Positions 8,087 through 12,500 of a stretch of 12,500 bases of DNA are shown here, piece by piece; position 1 is the first letter of the stretch; each line of letters starts with the position of its first letter. The notes below the pieces were generated by a model. The model was not told the origin of the DNA. It ran no database searches and was given only the letters and a program-made list of their open reading frames with translations. This stretch comes from Theodoxus fluviatilis (taxonomy: Eukaryota; Mollusca; Gastropoda; Cycloneritida; Neritidae): NCBI GenBank assembly GCA_034096865.1, contig JAWQFJ010020314.1, positions 1 to 12,500 of the forward strand, written 5' to 3'. The translations under genes and the position numbers were made by a program.

Positions 8087-8125
<39 letters not shown>
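8087..8125. repeat. (CT)n microsatellite between two retroelements
   Basis: An uninterrupted CT repeat of 39 bases. It directly follows the (CAAT)n tail of the large element and directly precedes the 5' end of element A. It is probably the insertion target (and any target duplication) of element A. Confidence 0.97.
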
Positions 8126-8127
<2 letters not shown>

Positions 8128-8183
8128 CGTGTTCACGTCGCTCTCCTACATTTTCGCCGGTTGAAGTCAAAAGGTGGTAAAAC

Positions 8184-8276
8184 ATGCCAGTAACTGGGCT
8201 TCCAACTGCATTGGGGGGTCATGCTTTCCACTCTTCTGGACAGCGATACCATGTCCTTATTCAAAGTATTTGGTGA
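8184..8276 (+). CDS. Short N-terminal frame MPVTGLPTA of element A
   Basis: The ATG at 8184 opens a 30-codon frame ending in TGA (8274-8276). Its first nine codons match those of element B at 10971 (MPVAGLPAA). The five nucleotide differences are three silent changes and two Thr/Ala swaps, as expected if this frame is coding. The rest of the frame does not align with B, while the +1 frame does. It is therefore either the true N-terminus before a frame change or a short upstream ORF overlapping the main one. Confidence 0.4.
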   Translation: MPVTGLPTALGGHAFHSSGQRYHVLIQSIW

Positions 8277-8775
8277 AAGGAACGCAACTGTCGTGGTTCT
8301 CAGATTCACGTCCCAAGCTGGCCAGCCATCTTCCTCCAATCAAACGACAAACTGGTTGAGAGGAAAACCTCCCGCCAAGCTGCTCAGAGACCAGCAGAGA
8401 CGCAACAACTACCGAAACACCGACCTTGCTAGTAAGCAAGCTCCGTCGAGTTTGTGTCCCTCCACTGCTTGTCCTGAGTCCGTTCCACAAGAAATTCCAT
8501 TAGTTTCGTCGTCCGCCTTGCCCACTGCACTATACTCGCCAAACCCAAGCAACGCACATGAAAAGCATGCTGAGAAGTGTGCAAACACTGAAAGTGGGTC
8601 ATCGGACCACACATCAGCCTCCAACCGAAAAAGCACAGCCTCGTCAGCGGTCAGTGAAAATGCAGCGCCAAAGGAGTCAGAGCGTTCCACTAGAATACAA
8701 CGAATCATGGACAAGGTGATGCATCCCTTCCGAGAAGTCGCAACGCGAGGAAAAGGCAGCGGCAAAGGCGATTGA
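8221..8775 (+). CDS. ORF1-like protein of element A
   Basis: From the ATG at 8221 the frame gives 184 residues. A conserved N-terminal block, TVVVLRF then GQP, W.RGKPPA and RDQQR (residues 23-60), is followed by a long Ser/Pro/Ala-rich low-complexity region and a short helix (RIQRIMDKVMHPF, 158-170). Over a 37-residue ungapped stretch 18 positions are identical to element B by eye count. The R/K-rich KxPAxxxRDxxR motif resembles N-terminal regions of ORF1-type proteins in invertebrate non-LTR elements, probably nucleic-acid binding; this is inference. The last residues are likely out of frame: from about 8735 the -2/+1 frame continues as a helical Glu/Ala/Lys-rich segment to a TGA at 8918, suggesting a frameshift in this copy. 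Confidence 0.5.
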   Translation: MLSTLLDSDTMSLFKVFGERNATVVVLRFTSQAGQPSSSNQTTNWLRGKPPAKLLRDQQRRNNYRNTDLASKQAPSSLCPSTACPESVPQEIPLVSSSALPTALYSPNPSNAHEKHAEKCANTESGSSDHTSASNRKSTASSAVSENAAPKESERSTRIQRIMDKVMHPFREVATRGKGSGKGD

Positions 8776-8920
8776 GTGCGCTACCTCCATGTCAAGAGAT
8801 CCACGTGTCGACCGTGGAATCATCGAGGCTTCATCGCATCTGCTGATCCCTTCGACCGCAGGTGTCTCGTCTGGTACACAGCACAGCCGTCTCGCTGCAG
8901 CTACTCCACCAGCTAGGTGA
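8735..8920 (+). pseudogene. Probable shifted C-terminal part of the element A ORF
   Basis: In the frame beginning at 8735 the sequence reads KSQREEKAAAKAIECATSM, then an Arg/Asp-containing stretch and an Ala/Pro-rich end (AAATPPAR) at TGA 8918-8920. Helical character followed by a Pro-rich basic end parallels element B, whose ORF ends in PPRVARRK. The match is weak and the switch point is not fixed. Confidence 0.3.
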
Positions 8921-9061
8921 AAGGAAGGAGCGACCGCTACCCATCCACCCCGTCGTCGGCAGCAACCCTGGCGCTCTAACAGGAGGTAACTGACGTGATG
9001 GACAGTGATGAACTTTTTCGCTCTCGCTACTCGCGCAACAAGACTTGTTGTTGAAGCCTTG

Positions 9062-9138
9062 ATCCCATCCCATCCCATCCCATCTCATCCCACCCCACCC
9101 CACCTCCACCCCACCCCCACCCCACCCACCCCACCCCT
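9062..9138 (-). repeat. (CATCC)n to (CACCC)n tract, G-quadruplex-prone on minus strand
   Basis: Pentanucleotide units CATCC drift into CACCC/CCACC units. The minus strand carries more than eight runs of three or more G separated by one or two bases, an excellent G-quadruplex pattern. It lies in the 3' UTR of element A. Element B has no such tract, so it arose or expanded in this copy or lineage. Confidence 0.85.
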
Positions 9139-9175
9139 GATGTTTTATTTTTCGTGTAAGTAATTTGGATCCAAT

Positions 9176-9344
9176 TGTAATAGGCCGGTGGCCCAAACGA
9201 TAAACCTTTCATTCGTTCGTTCTCTCTCTTTTTCTCTCTCTTTCTCTCTCTTTCTTTCTCTCTCTCTCTATCTTTCTTTCTATTTCTTTCTCTTTCTTAA
9301 TCTCTTTCTCTCTCTCTTTTTCTTCTCTCTTTCCCTCTCTGTTA
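9176..9344 (+). repeat. 3' cassette of element A with imperfect pyrimidine tract
   Basis: The GGCCGGTGGCC hairpin (9183-9193), GATAAA and ATTCGTTCGTT are followed from 9221 by 120 bases of imperfect TC/TTTC repeats. The tract contains several A and TTT interruptions, so it is older or more degraded than the pure (CT)n tracts elsewhere in the window. Confidence 0.8.
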
Positions 9345-9389
9345 CACAGCTCGACTTGGCTCGTTTTCTTTAAGTAATAAGTCTAGGGG

Positions 9390-9391
<2 letters not shown>

Positions 9392-9428
<37 letters not shown>
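9392..9428. repeat. (CA)n microsatellite
   Basis: AC repeats of 37 bases. Together with the pyrimidine tract ending at about 9344 this again makes a CT-then-CA pairing, separated here by about 47 unique bases. Confidence 0.95.
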
Positions 9429-9429
<1 letters not shown>

Positions 9430-9877
9430 CCAAACTGGCAACACTATCTCACACAGTCATTCTAACAAAACGAGGGAACACGACAGAATGAAAGGTGAGG
9501 ACACATGTCAAAATTAAATATCTTTGATTTGTTTGGATAACAATTAAGAAATGGATAATTAAAAATTAGTAATGATAATGGGAAAAAATTATTTCAATTG
9601 AATCTTCACTAAGGAAAGACTACTATGGCTTGCCAACCATTCAAATTGTACTTAACTGAAGTCGTAGACTGTGTCCGACGAAAACACGTGGTTTCTAAAA
9701 ATGAAGTGGCCAACTCGGTTTCACATTAAGTCCTCTTACACAAAGGTTTCCAGCCTTCGGGACGACTTGAGCAGCGGTACTAGTAATGCAGACGAGGGAG
9801 AAATAGGGTAGTAGCATACAGAAATCAGGAGGTCGACGAGAGCTCAAATAACGAAACTTTTGCCTGGCTGGAGACGT
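9429..9877. other. Intergenic, no gene seen
   Basis: AT-rich to about 9680, then of balanced composition. Open frames here are short or run into the minisatellite that follows. One CACGTG E-box occurs at 9685-9690. Confidence 0.55.
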
Positions 9878-10135
9878 GCAAACGCGTGGAGACGCGCTCC
9901 CTCGCTTTGCAGACATGTGGAGACGCCGTAGAGTGGAGGTGGAGGAAAACTCGTTCTTGAAATGGGGACAAATGGCATGATGTGCAGACACATGGAGGCG
10001 GGAGGAGTGCTTGTTCTTCAAACGGGGCAAATGGAGAGATGCTGGCAGACACGTGGAGGTTGGAGGAATGCTCGCTCTTCAAATGGGGCAAATGGAGAGA
10101 TGCTGGCAGACACGTGGAGGTGGGAGGAATGCTCG
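9878..10135. repeat. 61-bp minisatellite, about four units
   Basis: Units begin GCAGACAyGTGGAGG and end AAATGGAGAGATGCTG. Two clean 61-bp units span 9984-10044 and 10045-10105. A 75-bp variant precedes them (9909-9983), a truncated degenerate unit stands at 9878-9908, and a partial unit ends the array (10106-10135). The two best units carry CACGTG at 10050 and 10111. Because 61 is not a multiple of three, the 135-codon frame at 9982-10389 and the minus-strand frames across the array change sense from unit to unit and are not credible genes. Confidence 0.85.
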
Positions 10136-10266
10136 TGATGTTGTTGAATCACGCCCTGGGCAGCAAAGGGACATTCGGCGCTTCAGTTGGAGAGGGAGAG
10201 TGGGCGCCGTATAGCACGTGGGGCTCACTCGTGATAGTTGTTGAATCGCGCGCCTGTGCGGGCAGA
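10132..10266. repeat. Imperfect direct repeat around CTCGTGAT...GTTGTTGAATC
   Basis: CTCGTGATGTTGTTGAATCA at 10132 recurs as CTCGTGATAGTTGTTGAATC at 10228, 96 bases later. Both are followed by a GC-rich segment ending in GGGCAG or similar. The first copy merges with the last minisatellite unit. Confidence 0.65.
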
Positions 10267-10305
10267 GCCTTTACACAAAAAGCAATAATTCTAGTGGTCT
10301 ATCAT

Positions 10306-10371
10306 CCAATGAAAACACTCGGGCCTCGCCCAATTTACCCCACTGTCCAATCACATGGTCCCCATATAAAA
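10306..10371 (+). promoter_or_regulatory. Promoter-like cluster: three CCAAT boxes and a TATA box
   Basis: CCAAT occurs at 10306, 10330 and 10347, and TATAAAA at 10365-10371. A CACGTG E-box lies upstream at 10215, and two more lie in the minisatellite. A start site near 10395 would place the first two CCAAT boxes at about -89 and -65, the usual range. A further CCAAT (10420) lies downstream. No ORF or first exon is recognisable downstream before the microsatellite at 10797, so the transcript, if any, is unknown. Confidence 0.4.
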
Positions 10372-10470
10372 GCGAAGTCAATCACATGATGAACCTCAGG
10401 CAAGCTCTCGGAAAGGCAGCCAATCACACGTTTCCCATTCCGCTCTGCATTAGCTTGGACTAAGTCTTGT

Positions 10471-10524
10471 GATGATTGGATAGATGGATGGAGTCTTATG
10501 GCCCAGCAATCTTTCTAGGCCATG
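10471..10524 (-). mobile_element. Possible minus-strand retroelement 3' end
   Basis: Read on the minus strand, the segment has GGCC-rich sequence with an ATGGCC/GGCCAT inverted repeat (10498-10524), then ATAAGA and a degenerate ATCC/ATC repeat tail. That order (GGCC hairpin, A-rich signal, tetranucleotide tail) mimics the other 3' cassettes in the window. No body can be traced in the sequence beyond it. It would be the only retroelement in the opposite orientation. Confidence 0.3.
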
Positions 10525-10760
10525 CAAAGCCACCAAGCACAACATTCACCAAAACAAACGTAAGGCAAGTTAGGGTGTTTTTAGTCACTCGTCTCCCATG
10601 AAACACGTATGAAGACAAGAGAGGCCAATTCTGGATTCAACCCTCAAACACACAGTGGAAACCAGGGTCGGCAAGCCACAACAACACACCTCTAACGTTA
10701 TTATTTTTAGAACAGTTGGCAGCCACGCTAATTTGCATACCACAGGTTAGTAAATACAAA
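10525..10760. other. Intergenic, no gene seen
   Basis: Unremarkable sequence of balanced composition with no ORF of interest and no clear repeat. It separates the possible minus-strand tail from the G-rich block before element B. Confidence 0.5.
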
Positions 10761-10785
10761 GGGGAGGGGAAAAAAGGGGGAGGGG
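10761..10785 (+). other. G-quadruplex motif on the plus strand
   Basis: Four G runs (4, 4, 5 and 4 bases) are separated by A, AAAAAA and A. This fits a stable four-tetrad pattern with loops of 1, 6 and 1. It lies 12 bases upstream of the long (CT)n that precedes element B. Confidence 0.7.
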
Positions 10786-10794
10786 ATCTCGTCA

Positions 10795-10796
<2 letters not shown>

Positions 10797-10875
<79 letters not shown>

Positions 10876-10887
10876 TCTCTCTCTCTC
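10797..10887. repeat. (CT)n microsatellite preceding element B
   Basis: 91 bases of CT repeats with a single CC interruption near 10871. It directly abuts the first base of element B, just as the 39-base tract at 8087 abuts element A. Confidence 0.97.
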
Positions 10888-10970
10888 ACTCAGCGGCTAG
10901 CGCTCGCGCCGGTAGGACGTGTTTGTCTCGCTCCGGCCTGTTCACACTACCGTGAAGTAAAAGTAGCACC

Positions 10971-11060
10971 ATGCCAGTCGCTGGACTTCCAGCTGCCGTG
11001 CACGCTTCTGACATCCCTGCTGATGACCGAGGAGCCTACAAGTTGGAAGGTGGACGGTGA
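10971..11060 (+). CDS. Short N-terminal frame MPVAGLPAA of element B
   Basis: The ATG at 10971 opens 29 codons ending in TGA (11058-11060). Its first nine codons are conserved with element A. The main ORF lies in the +1 frame, and recognisable similarity in that frame begins at LLTSLL (from 11005), upstream of the first ATG of that frame (11023). This suggests the main protein begins with MPVAGLPAA and changes frame near 10998-11004, or that a non-ATG start is used. Confidence 0.4.
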   Translation: MPVAGLPAAVHASDIPADDRGAYKLEGGR

Positions 11061-11844
11061 CGGTGGCAGTGTCGTCGTCGTGTTAAGATTCAAACAGCGC
11101 GACGGTCAGCCATTGCTCACGAGCAACAAGCGTGGATTTTGGCGCAGGAAGACTCCAGCACAGAGACGACGGGACCAACAACGGGCAGAAGAACATCGAC
11201 AGAGGGGTGAGCAGAGACATTTCGAGTATATTTCGCGAACAAATTCTGTCGGAAATGATGTCGTGAAAGAAACTGTTTGTGCTCACGCTGATGCACGAGG
11301 TACTCGCCCCCAAGTGCCGCCCGATTACGTCACCCTACCACCCGTGACCTCTGACCCCTCCAGCTGTGATGACATGGAAGAAGCAGCAACCTCGGCCTCC
11401 AACAAGGATTCCCCTGCAGAAGAGGCACCACACCTTCCCGATGACCCTCCCGTTAGCACCGTTCCATCCGCTAAGAAAGAGGCAACGTTGGAGGACCTGC
11501 AGAAGCTGATGAGCGAGATGGCTCAGAGCATGTCCCGTACCATGCAGGAACAAGTGAGCGCAATCGAGACCAGCATTGCAGAGGCTTGTGATCCGGGCAA
11601 AGTGACAGACGAGGCTCCATCTTTTCCATCTACCTCTACAGATTGCCTGCACGATCCCGAGGCATCAGACAAGTGGACCTTCCTGTCGACACGTACAAGT
11701 GCACCCGGAGATACTCGACCTGTACTTCCTCCTCGGTCAGCTGTTCGTCAACGCGACAGGAATGCCGCAAGCGTAAACAAGCCCACAACGAGCAGGACGT
11801 CGCCGACGCGCCAGCAACCTCCACGCGTTGCACGCAGAAAATGA
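11023..11844 (+). CDS. ORF1-like protein of element B
   Basis: The frame gives 273 residues from the ATG at 11023 (open without ATG from further upstream). Residues 17-54 hold SVVVVLRF, DGQP, FWRRKTPAQRRRDQQR; residues 153-189 form a Leu/Met/Glu-rich helix (LEDLQKLMSEMAQSMSRTMQ) with coiled-coil character; the rest is Ser/Thr/Pro-rich, with a basic end (PPRVARRK). A basic N-terminal block plus a helix for multimerisation would fit an RNA-binding ORF1 protein, but I recognise no established domain such as an RRM or zinc knuckle. The ORF is uninterrupted over more than 800 bases despite old divergence from A, suggesting selection on the protein. The true start is uncertain (see the preceding short frame). 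Confidence 0.6.
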   Translation: MTEEPTSWKVDGDGGSVVVVLRFKQRDGQPLLTSNKRGFWRRKTPAQRRRDQQRAEEHRQRGEQRHFEYISRTNSVGNDVVKETVCAHADARGTRPQVPPDYVTLPPVTSDPSSCDDMEEAATSASNKDSPAEEAPHLPDDPPVSTVPSAKKEATLEDLQKLMSEMAQSMSRTMQEQVSAIETSIAEACDPGKVTDEAPSFPSTSTDCLHDPEASDKWTFLSTRTSAPGDTRPVLPPRSAVRQRDRNAASVNKPTTSRTSPTRQQPPRVARRK

Positions 11845-11989
11845 ACATTTCGAGAAATTCATCGTTTTCACGCGTGCTCGTTGCATGTGCCGAAACTGGT
11901 TGCCAGTTTTTGAAGAACCTTTTTATAGGTTTTTTTCTTTTTTTTTTTTCTTCTTTTTTTATGATCGTGTTTTCTTCGCGTTTCGCTCC

Positions 11990-12038
11990 AATGTAATGGG
12001 CCGGTGGCCTATACATTAAAATCATTTCGTTCGTTTCG

Positions 12039-12085
<47 letters not shown>
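11990..12085 (+). repeat. 3' cassette of element B and following (CT)n
   Basis: The hairpin GGGCC-GGT-GGCC, ATTAAA and TTCGTTCGTTTCGTTCGTT are followed by pure CT repeats (12044-12085). This is the clearest copy of the cassette shared with 1608 and 9176. Confidence 0.85.
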
Positions 12086-12088
<3 letters not shown>

Positions 12089-12257
12089 CTCTCTGAGTTG
12101 TGAATTATGATGATATATTATGATGATAAAAGGAGAGATCAACAACACATTCTACAGAAATCTGAATACTGTCTGTCTTCTGGTAAATGTAAGCAAATAT
12201 TCATTTTGTGTACAATGTCATATACATAGTTTTGTATAAATTGACTTCGAAACAACT
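12086..12257. other. Short AT-rich spacer, no gene seen
   Basis: It contains an imperfect repeat of ATTATGATGAT around 12106-12127 and otherwise nothing recognisable. It may be the body of the severely truncated element whose degenerate 3' cassette follows. Confidence 0.5.
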
Positions 12258-12299
12258 TGGAGGCCTTTCAATGAATAATTCGTTCATTCGTGCGTTCTT

Positions 12300-12300
<1 letters not shown>
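12258..12300 (+). mobile_element. Degenerate 3' cassette of the (CT)n-associated family
   Basis: GGAGGCC, GAATAA and ATTCGTTCATTCGTGCGTTC precede a CT tract. The order and tail match the other cassettes, but the hairpin's left arm is lost. Probably a 5'-truncated old insertion. Confidence 0.45.
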
Positions 12301-12390
<90 letters not shown>

Positions 12391-12396
12391 CACTCA

Positions 12397-12458
<62 letters not shown>
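12294..12458. repeat. Compound microsatellite (CT)n(CA)n
   Basis: CT repeats with a few TTT/CCC interruptions run to 12387, then GCACACTCACTCA, then CA repeats 12399-12458. The arrangement matches the compound tract at 1664-1752. Repetitive Arg-Glu and Val-Cys minus-strand frames here are artefacts. Confidence 0.97.
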
Positions 12459-12459
<1 letters not shown>

Positions 12460-12500
12460 TCCTCAAATCGAGTCCCCTACCGCTCCACCCATTTCTCTGT

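Larger units (their letters stand above)
8126..9221 (+). mobile_element. Element A: ORF1-only (CT)n-flanked non-LTR retroelement
   Basis: The start is defined by the end of (CT)n and the end by the 3' cassette. Inside are a 58-base leader, the ATG of a MPVTGLPTA peptide (8184), an ORF1-like frame (8221-8775, then shifted to 8920), a 3' UTR with a CATCC/CACCC tract, a GGCC-GGT-GGCC hairpin (9183-9193), GATAAA (9199-9204) and ATTCGTTCGTT. No endonuclease or reverse transcriptase is present. Element B (10888-12043) has the same plan with diverged sequence, so the plan is not the result of a chance deletion in one copy. By analogy with HAL1 (ORF1-only L1 derivatives in mammals) it would be mobilised by a partner. 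An unrecognised autonomous parent that has lost ORF2 in both copies is the alternative. Confidence 0.6.
10888..12043 (+). mobile_element. Element B: ORF1-only (CT)n-flanked non-LTR retroelement
   Basis: The plan is that of element A: a leader of 83 bases that shares a TGAAGT(C)AAAAG block with A before the ATG, the MPVAGLPAA peptide (10971), a longer ORF1-like frame to 11844, a short T-rich 3' UTR, a GGGCC-GGT-GGCC hairpin (11998-12009), ATTAAA (12015-12020), and a TTCG-repeat tail that enters (CT)n at 12044. No endonuclease or reverse transcriptase is encoded, and there is no space for one. Sequence divergence from A is large, so the two are members of an old family and not a recent local duplication. 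Confidence 0.62.

Noticed and set aside
9695..10389. ORFs of 88-135 codons on both strands over the minisatellite
   Set aside because: The 61-bp period shifts the frame every unit, so the repeats would be translated differently each time; no protein similarity.
1..12500. CRISPR arrays, tRNA or rRNA genes, tRNA-derived SINE heads
   Set aside because: No spaced direct repeats, cloverleaf or convincing A/B box pair was found on either strand by eye.

Overview
The window is eukaryotic DNA, most likely from an invertebrate. The evidence is long (CT)n and (CA)n microsatellites, AT-rich spacers, and decayed retrotransposons and DNA transposons in place of compact operons. The non-LTR families and tetranucleotide tails recall lophotrochozoans such as gastropod molluscs, but that placement is inference and weak. 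No complete host gene is visible. Nearly everything recognisable is mobile DNA.

Layout. Positions 1-574 are AT-rich with no gene. Positions 575-1169 (minus strand) hold an internally deleted, frameshifted piggyBac-like transposase relic. Positions 1372-1569 hold an 18-bp perfect palindrome and a short candidate exon ending at a good splice donor. At 1608 is the 3' end of a small retroelement, followed by (CT)n(CA)n. About 1753-8086 is one near-complete but dead non-LTR retrotransposon of the CR1/jockey group: 5' UTR, leader with a 2A-like motif, type II ORF1 (RRM-like plus C-terminal domain), APE-type endonuclease, linker, reverse transcriptase, 3' UTR, AATAAA and a (CAAT)5 tail.

Positions 8126-9221 (element A) and 10888-12043 (element B) are two diverged members of a short, ORF1-only retroelement family. 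Each starts immediately after a (CT)n tract and ends in a shared 3' cassette (GGCC hairpin, polyadenylation signal, TTCG repeats) that runs into another pyrimidine tract. Between them lie a 61-bp minisatellite carrying CACGTG E-boxes, a CCAAT/TATA promoter-like cluster and a possible minus-strand retroelement tail. A fourth, degenerate 3' cassette followed by (CT)n(CA)n ends the window.

How the parts fit. The plus-strand retroelements share one orientation and most sit against (CT)n tracts, as expected if their integration machinery prefers this microsatellite. Elements A and B encode no endonuclease or reverse transcriptase, so they would depend on an autonomous partner not seen here. The large element has a different 3' end and is probably not that partner. 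The points most worth checking are the ORF1-only family, its conserved frame change after a MPVxGLPxA peptide, the 2A-like leader, and the shared reading frame of ORF1 and the endonuclease in the large element.
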